Source: Antennarius striatus
Lineage: Eukaryota > Chordata > Actinopteri > Lophiiformes > Antennariidae
Length of the DNA stretch: 64,000 nucleotides
Assembly (NCBI RefSeq): GCF_040054535.1
Contig: NC_090797.1
Location: 3,717,501-3,781,500 of the forward strand
Direction of reading: 5' to 3'
Shown here: positions 37,101 through 51,893 of the stretch, in pieces
Position numbering within the stretch: the stretch's first letter is position 1
How the letters are laid out: each line of letters starts with the position of its first letter
Program-made: the position numbers and the translations under genes
Notes under the pieces: generated by a model
The model's input: the letters and a program-made list of their open reading frames with translations, nothing else
What the model was told of the DNA's origin: nothing
Database searches by the model: none

Positions 37101-37623
37101 TGTACAGTAGTTTTAAAGATATTGTTGGATATTGCTAATATTCATGCAGTTTATGGTGTTTGTTTGTTGTCTGAACTATTAATATTTTTCTTTTCAAGAT
37201 ATCGAGATTTTCGCTTCCCCCCCGGCCACCCCAGGCAGTACGAGTACAACGTCTACTACTGGCATGTAATCGCTGCCAAAATGGCTTTTATAATTGTTGT
37301 TGAGGTGGGTGGAAACAGGAAGTCTCCCTGACTCTAAAATCATTAATGGGGAAAAAAAAAAGTGTTCATGTAAGCCTCTTCTTCTTCTTCTTCTTCTTCT
37401 TCAGCACATTGTTTACCTCACCAAGTTCATCCTGTCCTACGTGATCCCGGACGTCCCGTACGCCGTCAAAGAGCAGATCAAACGGGAGAAGTACCTGACC
37501 CAGGTGATCCTCCACGAGACCAACCTCAAGCTGGTGACCAAGCGTTTGAAACCGGCCCACGACGAGACCATCGAAGAAACCAAGGCGGCAATGGCCATGG
37601 AGGAGATGGATCTGGATTTTTGA
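27454..37623 (+). CDS. ano6: anoctamin-6, calcium-activated phospholipid scramblase/ion channel
   Basis: Ten-helix plasma-membrane protein that scrambles phosphatidylserine in response to calcium. Exons: 27454-27550, 30751-30983, 32848-32913, 32991-33278, 33363-33476, 33579-33694, 33847-33981, 34114-34219, 34663-34723, 34873-35018, 35127-35204, 35384-35612, 35696-35865, 35945-36042, 36154-36284, 36360-36565, 36644-36840, 37199-37304, 37405-37623; phases agree, 931 residues (human ANO6 about 910). N-terminal dimerisation domain: [49 protein letters not shown]. The calcium-binding residues are present: [11 protein letters not shown] (about 640), FYEYLEM (about 684) and FEIRVDAWK (about 712), plus [18 protein letters not shown]. 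Similarity is closest to ANO6 throughout, including [20 protein letters not shown]. The first exon is acidic and Met-rich and is the least certain part. The intron after it begins with a GA microsatellite. Confidence 0.97.
27551..27630 (+). repeat. (GA)n microsatellite at the ano6 intron 1 donor
   Basis: About 80 bases of almost pure GA with two AAA interruptions. It starts within the donor GTGAGA itself, so the repeat abuts the splice site of the first ano6 exon. Confidence 0.9.
29820..29925 (+). repeat. 17-bp hairpin followed by degenerate 15-bp tandem repeats
   Basis: Bases 29820-29836 and 29851-29867 are perfect reverse complements (gacatcgccaaagaca and its complement plus one T-A pair) around a 14-base loop. 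The right arm runs into about four diverged copies of a gatgtNattggtgat-type unit. The frame is open and would read as repeated [14 protein letters not shown], but I see no family. It lies in ano6 intron 1. Confidence 0.7.
30096..30166 (+). other. candidate alternative exon inside ano6 intron 1
   Basis: A 71-base open segment with a good acceptor (tgtttcatgcag) and donor (gtgagt). Joined to exon 1 (phase 1) it reads [20 protein letters not shown] and is open throughout. Its length is not a multiple of three: included, it puts the next exon out of frame, whereas exon 1 joins directly to 30751 in frame. It could be a frame-shifting alternative exon, need another unrecognised exon, or be chance. 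Confidence 0.35.
31151..31185 (+). repeat. (GA)17 microsatellite
   Basis: Uninterrupted GA dinucleotides in the ano6 intron between 30983 and 32848. Confidence 0.9.
37007..37072 (+). mobile_element. fragment of a hAT-like repeat in an ano6 intron
   Basis: The text around gatgtggcgggccacatttg, then ccttgagtttgacacgtgtg, matches a very common vertebrate repeat end of the hAT type as I remember it. Only about 65 bases are kept, in the intron between 36840 and 37199. Confidence 0.5.
37375..37402 (+). repeat. (CTT)9 run forming the polypyrimidine tract of the last ano6 exon
   Basis: Nine CTT units end directly in the CAG acceptor used at 37405, so a triplet microsatellite supplies the splice-acceptor pyrimidine tract. 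Confidence 0.85.
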
Positions 37624-40899
<3,276 letters not shown>

Positions 40900-40915
40900 T
40901 GACGTCATCAGGAAG
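40900..40915 (+). promoter_or_regulatory. CRE plus ETS-type words upstream of pwp1
   Basis: TGACGTCA at 40900-40907 and AGGAAG at 40910-40915 lie about 105 bases before the pwp1 start codon. Binding is inferred from the words only. Confidence 0.5.
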
Positions 40916-41018
40916 CGACACGGGACCAGTTTGTCACATGTGCGCTAACTTTTTGCGTGCAAGAAGTGAACACGATTTGTACACGCCGGTTGGATTGTAA
41001 CATATTAATCTATCCAAC

Positions 41019-44000
41019 ATGAGCTCCCAGATTACGTGTGTGGGATGGGTGAAGAGAGGCGTCGCCAAGGAAACTCCGGACAAAGTAAGCAGCTGGGTTA
41101 GCTAACGTTAACCAGTCGGCTAGCATGTCAACATGAAGACACACCAATGCTACTGGTACTCCAAAGTAAATGACAGCTTTTAAAGACATTTTCTCGTCGT
41201 TAGCATTTATATGGTTTAATAGTTCTGGCAATACAGTAAATGTCACGTCAATGTAAAACAGTTTAATTGGCAGTAGCTTTAGCTAATGTAGCCAGCTTAA
41301 AACTTGTTGATACAACTACAGGTGACGTCATAAAAATAAACTTTAGCAGGTAATGCATGACGGAGTTGTGTCGTTATAGAAACCTATAAAAAATTAAGGA
41401 CCATGTTTTCCTGGGATCCATTTGTCTAATATGTGTTCAGGGTTGTGCATATAGGGACTGAACAAAAAAAAAATAAAGGTCTTCTTTTTCTTTCTTTTTG
41501 CATCTTGTCAGACCTCAACTCAACCTTTTTATTTAATTCCATTTCAGGTGGAGTTGAGCCCAGAGGAGCTGCAGCGGCTCATCACTGAAGCCAAAGATGA
41601 GCTGGGGTACGTTGGAATTACAAACTGTCACAACAGTATGATCATTGTTTCTCACCTAGAATAGCCGAACAGGTGGAATCTAATTCATATCCTGTTTTTT
41701 GTTTTGTCTTTTCCACTGAACCAGGGAACGAGATGCTGAGGACGAAGAAGAGGAGGATGAAGGCATTGTGTCCGAACCGAGTGCTAACAGCAATTTGGCA
41801 GACAATGCCGAAGTGTTAAAGGATGAGAGTGAAGAAGCAAAGGAACAGGGGGAGGATGACGAGTTAGCAGAGTATGACCTGGATAAATATGATGAAGAGG
41901 ATTTAGGTGAGGAAGAGTCACAATTGTTTATGCACAGAGTATTTTGTTCTCTGTTTATCATGGCTGAGCGTCTTGTGGTCGTTTGTCTTTAGTGACTGCT
42001 AATCTCGGTGACAGTCTGGCTGGCCTGACAGTTTACAGCTCTAATGAGCAGGATCCTTACATCACTATCAAAAACACAGTGAGTGACTTCAGTTATTTCA
42101 TTTATACTTTTGCCCTGTAGTTTCTGCCCTGTAGTGGAGCCTTAGGCCTGATAATAACCACAGATATATAGCCTTGAAAGTACAGATTTAAAGAAGTCAG
42201 CCACTGTATTGTGTTCCTGATGTTAAGTTAAGTTTCAGCTCTTTTCTTCTACTTAGGATCAGTATGAGCGAGAAGATTTTCAAGTCAAGCCCAGTGACAA
42301 CCTCATCCTGACAGGCCGGGCAGAGAAGGACTGCTGCAATCTGGAGATCCACGGTAGATATCCTCACACAACATAGCTGCTTTTATTTGGAAGCTTTTTG
42401 AACTCAAAATATTAGCTGAGTATATAAATGACTTCTTTTACAGTTTATAATGCTGAGGAAGGATCCCTCTATGTTCATCATGATGTCTTGCTACCAGCTT
42501 ACCCACTGTGTGTGGAGTGGCTAAACTTTGACCCCAACCCAGGAGAAGGGGCCGGTAAGGAATACGTACCAAGCTCTGGTTATGTACTATAATCGTAAAC
42601 TACTAAAATCTTCTTTTTTTTAAACACACCTACTTTTATTTATTTGGTATTTATTTTCCGCCACACTTACCTGACAGTGTTCTGCTGTGTGGGTTCCTGC
42701 TACAGGTAACTATGCTGCTGTGGGAAACATGACCCCTCAGATAGATGTGTGGGATCTGGATGTGGTGGACTGTTTGGAACCAGCCTTCTCACTGGGGAGC
42801 AAAAAGGCATCCAAGAAGAAGAAAAAGAGCAAGAAGGTACAAAGCCTGATCTGAAACTGTCCTTAGATGGTGAGAGTGGGTTGTGGAAGATTTGATTTCC
42901 GTTTAAACTGTCATCAACTGTGTTGCTAGAGACAGTTTTGTCTTGCTTCCTTGTACTGTTTACTGTTTGTTAGATCCTTTAGCTCATTGTGGGTTGTTGT
43001 TCTTGATGCCAGGGGGGAGCAGCAGCAGCAGAAGAGCCTGTTGAGGGTCACACAGACGCAGTGCTGGATTTATCCTGGAACAGACTGGTCAGGTCAGTAT
43101 TCTGAGCACTTGGAACATTCACTGATCTATTTCAGTGGCGTAGTGCTTAGAAAAAAAGGTCATCCAAGAAAGCAGGCAATGCTTTTCAGATGTATTAATG
43201 CCGTGACACTTTATGTGTGAATTTATGCAACTCAAGTGATTCGTTTACCATGAAGAAATAAAACTTTCTCCCCTCTTTTCCTTAGAAACGTGTTGGCTAG
43301 TGGATCGGCAGATGACACAGTAATCCTGTGGGATCTGACTCAAGGCAAACCGGCAACAACTCTGCACAGACACACCGACAAGGTAGCCTTTGAGAAATGC
43401 AGTTTATTCTGGTTGTAATTCTTCTATTTGTTATTCACAATACGCACGCTTCAGCTTCTAGCAGACAACATATTTGATCTTTCAGGTTCAGACGTTATCA
43501 TTCCACCCATTTGAGGCACAGACTTTGATATCGGGGTCATTTGATAAGTAAGTGTGACCTTGCAATGTGACAAACTGAACATTTCGCAGCGCGAGTTTGA
43601 CACGACCGTTTTGTTCTTTTCAGGACAGCCGTCTTATACGATTGCCGCAGTCCAGACAGCAGCTATCGAACCTGGAGGTTCAGTGGTCAAGTGGAACGTC
43701 TTGTCTGGAACCACTTTTCACCGTGCAACTTCTTGGTAGGTGCTCAAATTGTCATCTCTGCTAACATTGTGAAGTAATATTTGCAAATTGTTCTGTTGTG
43801 TTGATCCTTTCTAGTCATCGTGTGGTTGATTCCTCTTCTGTTGTATTTCTGACTAGTTCAGCAGTTCATGTAGGTTTGTTGTCGTGTTTCAGGCCAGCAC
43901 AGATGATGGATTTGTCTACTGCCTGGATGCACGCTCTGATAAACCTGTTTTTACACTCAAGGCTCATGATGAAGAAGTGTCAGGTAGGAAGACGAGTGTG

Positions 44001-44713
44001 TAAGATTGTTGGTACGATCTGCAAGAAAATGCTCCTAAATGGAAATGATCTGGCTCTTTGATATGATGAAAGCATGGGTGAATTAGTTAATACAGTACAC
44101 AAATGTTGGGGAAATTTACACTGCATGAATTGTTCAACGAAAAATGCTGGAAAAAAAATTTTTTCAACGTTTCTGCAGGTCTAAATCTCAGCAGCCAGAT
44201 TAAGGGATGCCTGGTCACTGCATCGGCTGACAAACATGTTAAAATATGGGACATTCTGGGAAACAAACCCAACTTGGTGCACTCGCGAGATATGAAAATG
44301 GTACGAACCTGTACTTACATTATGATGGCTGTCATTCCAATCAATTGTAGAGGCGTTTTGCCAGGTCCAATTCCTGAAGTTTGTTTTTCTTAAAGAGTTC
44401 TAATAACTTCCTGTAACACGTGTGAACAGGGTGTGCTGTTCTGCGCTTCGTGTTGCCCTGATCTTCCCTTCGTCTACGCCTTTGGGGGACAGAAAGATGG
44501 CCTGCGGGTTTGGGATATAAGTGATGTTGCAGCAGGTAAAAATTTACATTTGATATTTTTTGTCGTCACACACTGTATGATGTTAATTAGTAATGTCTAA
44601 CCTTTTCTTCCTCAGTGTCTGAGGTGTTTGGCAGACGAGAACGCCTGGTGGTGAACACAGGATCAGACGCCTCCACTGCTGCAGCCGCGACAGAGATGGA
44701 AGTCTCCCAGTGA
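41019..44713 (+). CDS. pwp1: PWP1 homologue, WD40-repeat ribosome-biogenesis protein
   Basis: Nucleolar/chromatin WD40 protein that supports rRNA transcription and growth signalling. Fifteen exons: 41019-41084, 41548-41606, 41725-41906, 41993-42078, 42257-42353, 42444-42554, 42706-42836, 43013-43092, 43286-43382, 43486-43547, 43624-43735, 43893-43983, 44179-44300, 44430-44535, 44616-44713; all phases agree, 499 residues (human 501). The N-terminus ([20 protein letters not shown]) and the acidic segment with [16 protein letters not shown] match PWP1. WD units fill about residues 255-475 ([99 protein letters not shown]), then [10 protein letters not shown] Lys run ([12 protein letters not shown]) near residue 238 is a likely nuclear signal. 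The C-terminal tail after RRERL differs from human, as is usual. It is followed after about 1 kb by mrpl42 on the same strand. Confidence 0.97.
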
Positions 44714-45083
44714 CATTTTAGATGCACCAACAACCTGTACACCATGTGCACAGATACACTGCACCCTTGGAAAACAATCGATCTGCTTTTTGTTGTGCAC
44801 CACTTAATTTCTTGGGGGACAGACTGGAATACCTGAAGCTGCCTTCGCAAAAGGTTTTGACAGAAGATTTTGAAAGAATGCAAATAATGAAGCAACAACA
44901 CCTGAAAACATCTTTCAGTTATCATGAGATCACAGCAGCGGCTTTGACACTTGGAATATTCCTCTATGCGTGTTTTGCATACCGGGGGTTATAATGAAAA
45001 AGAAAATGAAATAGTAATGCTATTGTACTCAAGTAAGACAAAGTTTAAAAAAAAACCCCAAAAGAACCATGTACTGTATTTTT

Positions 45084-45089
45084 AATAAA
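45084..45089 (+). terminator. polyadenylation signal for pwp1
   Basis: Canonical AATAAA, the first after the pwp1 stop, in a T/A-rich tail. Confidence 0.6.
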
Positions 45090-45454
45090 TATTGTGAAAT
45101 GTGTAACCTGTTCTGAATCCATGAATGATCATATTTCACCTGGTATATAATAATTTTGTCCAAAGTGGAAGAAGACATGAAATTGTTTTCTGTGGTGCAG
45201 TGAAGAAAAGTGCTAAAGGTCCTACTTTCTCCACTTGCGTGGCTTGCTCTCTAGTTTGTTTCAGAATGATTGTGACCCTTATTAAATGCATAACTACTAA
45301 AATATGCATTGAGTTAATACATTAAATTGTATTTTACATTAAATGTTAAATCTAGATGCAAAGATTCTTTTGCAATTTATGTCAGATTGTGCTTCAATCA
45401 GGATAAACCATTCCAGTAAAACATTCCTTTGCCACTGGTAGAAGATGTGTACTG

Positions 45455-45462
45455 TGACGTCA
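45455..45462 (+). promoter_or_regulatory. CRE palindrome upstream of mrpl42
   Basis: Perfect TGACGTCA 209 bases before the mrpl42 start codon, between the pwp1 poly(A) site and mrpl42. Use is inferred. Confidence 0.4.
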
Positions 45463-45670
45463 TCCCTCTCGCAAAATAAAAATACACACAACTTCTTAAA
45501 TGGTTTTTGATTGGATGAAGATTTAAAGAAATAAAATGTTTGTTAAAAGGTAAATCGTTTCAACAACGTGTTACGTGGCTTGTGACCGTCGACAGAGACG
45601 TGGAACCAAATGACGCGAGCCTGCGTGCGACGACGGAACATTAATAGTGACGTACACATAACACTCAAGC

Positions 45671-47620
45671 ATGGCGTCGGGTCGTTTCTGTCAGTTGCAT
45701 AGACTCGTATCGCGTTTATTTATCGGTCCCACCTTACGACATCCTCAAAGTAAGTCGATTTGTTACCATTTTATAAAACGTATTCATTGGAGGTTTTCTT
45801 TTCGCATTAGTTCTGACTATAACGATGAGAGCTCAAGCTAACCAGCTAACCTTGAATATGTAAATGGAAAGACTTTGAAGGGAATTGAAATTCCAAGTTC
45901 ATATATAGATTTAGTGAAATTTAAAACTGAACTCGGCCCTGTTACATTTTCTAGCCTCATAGTTTTGTGTTTCACCTGTTTGGTGTTTCTGTTGCAGAAT
46001 GTTTGGTACCAGTGCAGCTGAAGTCCACTGTCAGTGGTCCACCACCGGAAGGGTAATTTACATAAAGCTTTTAAATTCCAAAAAAGTAGAAGGTGCACCC
46101 ATGTTTAATGTCAGCAGTTTCACTAAGAAATTAACGCTAACAAAGAACTAGTTGTTTTTTTTTTAAGGAAACACCTTTATTATTGTTTTAGTATTGAATT
46201 AGAGTCAGAAAAAAATTGTATTTTAGGTAATTTTTTATAAATATCAGGCTGGTGAATTATAGAGTATGTGGAAGGTTCCCCAACATGAAAATTGGGTTCA
46301 CAATTTTGTACATTTCATGATGGTTTTGTAGACATGATGTAAAGGTGTACTTTATGTTTGGTCTTTGCTAATTTATGTGATATCTGATCCACATAAAGGC
46401 AGAGAGAATAGCTAACAAAGGGCTTTGGTGTTTAATATTAAAAACATGCTACCAGAACCACTGATTAGTGTGTGATAAGGTTTTTTTGTTGTTGCACTGT
46501 TAAAGCCAGTAATCATGATGTTCAGAATCACTCTGTACTCAGGATAATAACCTCTTAATGTAATTTATTTAGTGACGTTGAAGTCGCAGTAACTTCAGAT
46601 GGGAAAACCGTAGTATGCCACCATCCCATCGTCGACATTCCCTATGAGCTTACACAGGTAAGTTAATGCCTTTTGGCTTCACCAATGTAACTGCTACAGT
46701 TCTGATAGATGGTTTGATATAAAACATTATCAACCTGGCATTATTGTTGGAACAGATTTACACCAGTTTGAAGTATATAAACAATCAGCACAATTATTAA
46801 ATTTGTTGCAGAACTATGAGAGAGTACAACAAATATGTGACAATGGCCGATATTTATGATCTCTTTGCAGCCAATAAAGCGGCCAGACCCCCTGACCAAC
46901 GCGCCTGACACCCATGACCAGGTTTTGAAGGCCCACCTCAGCAAAGAGACGCTAAAATACAAAATGGCTCCAACTATAGAGGAGCTGAGCAAGATGTTTT
47001 TCACCACTAAACATCGGTGGTATCCAGTGGGACAGTAAGTACATAAAATTAAACACTTATTTAATCATACATAATAATTGTTGTTGGACATTTTTAGTGA
47101 TTTTATGTCTTTGTATAAGGCTGTACAAATGTAATTATTCTAGTTGTGAAACTTCAATAGCATGGAGTTTGTCTCCCCTGAAAACTTCTTATTTATAATG
47201 GCCTTTCTGAACATTTTTTAGAAAATACCATTTGTTTCACATGTAACCATCGAGCCTTAGTGTTTGTTTTGTTGTGCACCTGCCAAAGAGGGAGTATATG
47301 GAGGGTGACCCTTGTCTTGTTTATGCTTTAGTTTTCTTATTTATGTTTATAAGCAGATTTAAACTTGAACTCAAAAGATTTTCATATCATTTCGTTCACA
47401 TTCATCGATGATGAAGGATATGGTTGCACAGGTCAAGTTTTAAGTTTAGTAGTTGTGGTGGAAACCATGTCCTTGAATTAAAAGTTATTCCCTGTGATAT
47501 TTAAGAAAACATACTAAACAATCACAATTCCTGCTCTTGACCTTAAAATTTTCCTCTATTTCCATCCTTCACAGATACCGCACCAGGCGCAGAAAGAAGA
47601 ATCCCCCCAAGGACAGATAG
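45671..47620 (+). CDS. mrpl42: mitochondrial ribosomal protein L42 (mL42)
   Basis: Subunit of the large mitochondrial ribosomal particle, nuclear-encoded and imported. Five exons: 45671-45749, 45998-46052, 46573-46657, 46871-47034, 47575-47620; joined length 142 residues, equal to human MRPL42. The first 27 residues are rich in Arg, Ser and hydrophobic residues without acidic ones ([19 protein letters not shown]), as expected of a mitochondrial presequence. The conserved body includes [43 protein letters not shown]-type text (actual [20 protein letters not shown]) and [20 protein letters not shown] at the end. It lies in tandem with ube2n (677 bases apart), the same pairing as on human chromosome 12. 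Confidence 0.96.
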
Positions 47621-47672
47621 TGGAAGGCACAACTGCAAATCATGTGTCTGTGTTATTACTGTAGTGATGTAT

Positions 47673-47678
47673 AATAAA
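47673..47678 (+). terminator. polyadenylation signal for mrpl42
   Basis: Canonical AATAAA 53 bases after the stop codon, followed by a T/G-rich stretch typical of a cleavage region. Confidence 0.75.
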
Positions 47679-48180
47679 CTTTAATATTGGATTGTTGTGG
47701 ATTTTTTCCCCCCAATGTTGCTACTACAAAGCTATTAAATGGCTTTTATTTTGATATTTCATTGATTTTTTTCTCTAACATTTTTTTCACATGCTGACTT
47801 TTTGAAACTCTTTATCAGATTAAAGATACACATCAGCTGTGAAATATGAATACAAGAGGGCGCAGTAATAAATGTAAACGCATTTTGTATGTGCTCTATT
47901 TAAAAGCAGCAGAGAATAAAAAGTCGGTTGCTTTTATTGGAATTGGTAAAACCGCTTGGAGAGATGCAGCGTGTTGCTCAATCGGCTATTTCATATCTTT
48001 GATGGCCTGAAAGGCAGGTATAAACATAGTGATTACAGAAAACAGTAAACATTTACAAATGGGTAGACCTTTTTTAATTACTCAAATATATATGTTACAT
48101 AAAACTGGGCTTGTAGTCAACACAGTAGGTCAAATTCACGAACTGTTTTTCTCCCATTGAGCCAGTTTAGTCACATTTTT

Positions 48181-48206
48181 TGACGTCATCGGCAGCCCCC
48201 GGAAGT
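48181..48206 (+). promoter_or_regulatory. CRE plus ETS site upstream of ube2n
   Basis: TGACGTCA at 48181-48188 and CCGGAAGT, a full ETS-type word, at 48199-48206, about 92 bases before the start codon and close to a probable TSS. Factor binding is inferred. Confidence 0.6.
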
Positions 48207-48297
48207 GCGAGTTAACTATCCCCACCCCGGCAGCGCAGTCAATCCAACAATCTCAAGCGGAGGAACCCACGGCTAAAAATATAATAGCTAACACAAG

Positions 48298-51200
48298 ATG
48301 GCCGGTTTGCCTCGTAGAATTGTTAAGGTACGCTTCATATTAAACGTTATGTATTTACACCGAGGAACACGCGTGTGAGTACTGTAAAAATAAACCAACG
48401 AGAAGACGGACGTTTAATTACTGTCTTCCAACGTGTAGCTCGGCTAGCAGAATTAGCTCCTGCTAACTAGGTTTCGAGCTAGCTCGCTGGTCCGTGTCTG
48501 GAAGTGTTGTTTTGTTTGCCACTTCCGTTTACTCCCATCTGCTTTATTAGTGATTGATATTTTTGGCTGGAATGCTCGAATTGTCATATTAAAATCATAT
48601 GTTCCATATTACTGGGTGGCTAATTTACTATATTGATCCAAAAAATAGTGACATTGCGTCGTAGTCGCTATATGAATGGGTTCGCTAAGTAAGCTAGGCT
48701 AGCAGCTGTAGCTTTGCCGAATCGTAGCTACACGACTAGGGCTGAAGTGAAACGCTGCTGTTGTGGTTTTAAAGAAATACTATTCAAGTTTGAACGTAAA
48801 TGCGACACGTTTGCTTATTTTGTATAAAAATAAACAAAAACCCGGGTGTAAATGTGAGGCCTATTCCACTGCGGTGTCCTGTTTTTAAGATTCACGACAA
48901 CTTCACTGGGCCTGGCCCGGCAGTGGGCGCGATCAGCCTTTTCCGTCAGGCGGCTACCGCTCGGTTTTAGTCGGGTTTTTACAGCAAGTTGAGAGGAAAA
49001 ACGTGACCCAGCTTCCACTTTCCTCTCGTTTCTTCCCTTTAGCTTTCAAGGAAGTAATAACTCAGATAATTATTTTCCTTCCTGATGACTGCAGATGTCA
49101 TTGCACCTGCGTGATAATCTGCAGAAAGGACAAACATGTTCACTTTCCTCCTTTTGATTCATGTTGTTCTCTATCTCGGTGCTTAACTGATTTAACTAAA
49201 CTTAACAGAGCTCAATTTTGATCGTTTCAATACACCCCAGAATACTTCATCTGTAAACCGATTATGAATAACCGATCATGGTTGAATCCATGAATCAGTG
49301 AATTGATTGACAACAGGTAACAGTTTTATCACCCAAACTACGAAGTGAAAATGAATGTGAGTTTTTTTTTCTGGAAAATATCTCCAATATTGAAAAATAT
49401 TTTTCCCTCCAACTTTTATACCCAAAAATCAATTATTAAAACGGCTTTTAGTCGTTTAGGATATTTTACATTTGTTTTTTATTTATTTACATCTCTAAAT
49501 TTAATCCCAATATGTGAGTTGTATTAGTTCCAAATTTTTATAGGAGTATAACTTCAAAACTGTATTTTTTCTGAAACTTAATATGTACACTTCCATTGAC
49601 TGGAAAGGTTTCTTTTTAGGGATAATATTTTTTGACTGATTAGACATTTACTTACATGTACATTTTGGGAGGCAAAAGCATCCTTTATCTGTCTTGAATG
49701 AAGTATTTAATCCTTGTTAATGCTTAGTTTAGTGATAAATTGAAGCACTCCCATCTTTCTCCGTGTGAATTATTGTGTGTAATAATAGTATGTGGAATGC
49801 CATTTGGTGTGTTTGTTGATGAAGCGCACGTATGACCAAGAAGGGTGAAGTCATTTTGCCTCTTTTATACACGTAAAACAATGTTGTCTGCTGTTAATCC
49901 ACAGTTTTTCTTCCTGCCTTTTTTTAATATCTCCACTATGTCAAAAACAGTGTTTTATTTTTCATTCTGACCACACTCAGGAGACACAGCGGTTGATGGC
50001 AGAGCCTGTTCCAGGAATCATCGCTACGCCTGACGAAGGGAATGCACGTTACTTCCATGTGGTCATTTCAGGGCCTCAAGACTCTCCTTTTGAAGGAGGC
50101 GTATTTAAACTTGAACTATTTCTTCCAGAAGAGTATCCCATGGCAGCTCCCAAAGTGCGATTCATGACCAAAATCTACCACCCCAATGTTGACAAACTGG
50201 GAAGAATATGTTTAGACATTTTGAAAGGTAAGGGATCAGTTTTACATTGATTATGTTCCCAGATCCAGAACTTTTTTTTTTTTTTTAATGAATGGCATCT
50301 GTTCTTTAGCCACTGTTGCGCTGGTGAGCCCAGACAATGATCTGACAGCAATAAAAGGCAGATTCACTAAATCACAGACATTACCTGTTTTTCTTGAATT
50401 TTAAGCTCCGCAAAATTATGACAATTCATTTTTTAATGTGGAAATAATCGGTTAAGGAGAATACAACAAAATAATAAGAAATAATAATGTGACAGTAATC
50501 CTGTATTAGATGTAGTTGCATACGTTCTTTAAATGTTGTATCTTTACCGCAAAATTAATTGTCAGTTGTCAAATCAGTCATGTCACACCCAGAAAGTGGC
50601 AACATCACTCTTCACATAACAGTAACATAAGGCACAGAGGCACAGGCATTGTGTTTATTGTCACTACGAGAACAGAATCACAAAACTTTTTTTTTTCTTG
50701 GTGCAAGAGTTACAGGTTATTTGCAGAAAGTATCAGGAAGTAGATGTGAGTAAAAACAAGTTTGGGACGAAACAACCAACTGATGGCAGAACTTGGAAGT
50801 TTTACACATGCATTGCAACAAACCGAAAGAGTTACCTCTCATTGGATTCCTCAAGTTGTTTGTACTTTAAAGTGCTGCAAATTTGATATCTACGCCTTCA
50901 TTTTTGCCTCGTCTTGTGCCGTTTTGTCCGAACGTCTCTTTTTCAGATAAGTGGTCTCCAGCCCTGCAGATCCGTACAGTGTTGCTATCTATCCAGGCAT
51001 TATTAAGCGCTCCCAATCCAGATGACCCTCTGGCAAACGATGTTGCAGAGCAGTGGAAGAAAAACGAAAGCATTGCCATCGAGACAGGTGATATTTCCTT
51101 CCACTACCCAATATGAAATAATATAAACAGCATTGTGATCGTAAATTTTAAACCACCAAGTTGGTACCAACACTGCAAGCCCTTTGTCTCTCAGACGTAA

Positions 51201-51893
51201 CATAAAATGCCAGGAGGCTTTTGCATCAGAATGTTTCAGAAAATCATTGACTTAAATGTAATTTAATGTGTTGTTAACAGAATTAAAGGGGGGAATTCAT
51301 TTATAGGCCACACCCACAGACTGCAGAGCGCTCACGCTGGAGTTATGATGTAATTCATCCTCCAGGTATGACAAACATTTTCAACTTAGTGGCTCAATAA
51401 GAGCGTCTGAGTGAACGGCTGTGGAGTGTTCTCTGATTGTTCGGCGTCACCTTCCTGAGATGAACGACAGCGGGGCTCAGCATCTTTTACAGTGACGGCT
51501 GGAGGACGTTGAATTTGCTTTTAAGATAATAAAAGCAGTTGTTTGGCTGTTTGTCTGAGTGCCAGGTGGGTTTCATATAAGAGTTATTATTCGTTTATAG
51601 GGGGGAAAAGAAATGTAACCCTTCTTTAACTTAGTTATAGCATCCAGTGTGTCAGATTTCAGTGTGTCAAAGAAAATAATGTGCAGATGAATCCCTAATG
51701 GAAGCTGAAATACATGGAGCCAACAGAACTTAATTTTCTAATTGAGCAATCAGAAGTCTTGTTTACTTGTCATTTTCAAATGAGGTGACCTGGACCTCGT
51801 GTCTCGAATCTCCCTGCAACATTTGATCTGTTTGTCTCTCCTCTAGCTCGTTATTGGACCCTGAAATATGCTTTAGACCCTAAAAAAATGTAA
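48298..51893 (+). CDS. ube2n: ubiquitin-conjugating enzyme E2 N (Ubc13)
   Basis: E2 enzyme that, with a UEV partner (UBE2V1/2), builds Lys63-linked ubiquitin chains in DNA-damage tolerance and NF-kB signalling. Four exons: 48298-48327, 49981-50227, 50947-51087, 51847-51893; phases agree, 154 residues (human 152). The UBC fold is complete: [57 protein letters not shown], the HPN motif ([11 protein letters not shown]), catalytic Cys87 in GRICLDILK, then [20 protein letters not shown] and [17 protein letters not shown]. The last exon is unusual: [15 protein letters not shown] against ARAWTRLYAMNNI in human, so the final helix keeps its pattern but the tail is two residues longer and different. 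A start in the small first exon matches the family exactly. Intron 1 is about 1.65 kb. Confidence 0.96.

Larger units (their letters stand above)
44714..45670. other. pwp1 3' UTR and mrpl42 promoter
   Basis: AATAAA at 45084-45089 marks a likely pwp1 mRNA end about 375 bases after the stop. From about 45440 the sequence acts as mrpl42 upstream DNA, with a CRE word at 45455-45462 and a second half-type TGACGT at about 45648. The 44722-44994 ORF lies in the pwp1 UTR and has no family features. Confidence 0.6.
47621..48297. other. mrpl42 3' UTR and ube2n promoter/5' UTR
   Basis: AATAAA at 47673-47678 ends mrpl42 about 55 bases after the stop. From 48170 to 48297 the DNA is GC-richer and holds the ube2n promoter words. 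A short AT-rich spacer in between shows nothing else. Confidence 0.65.
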
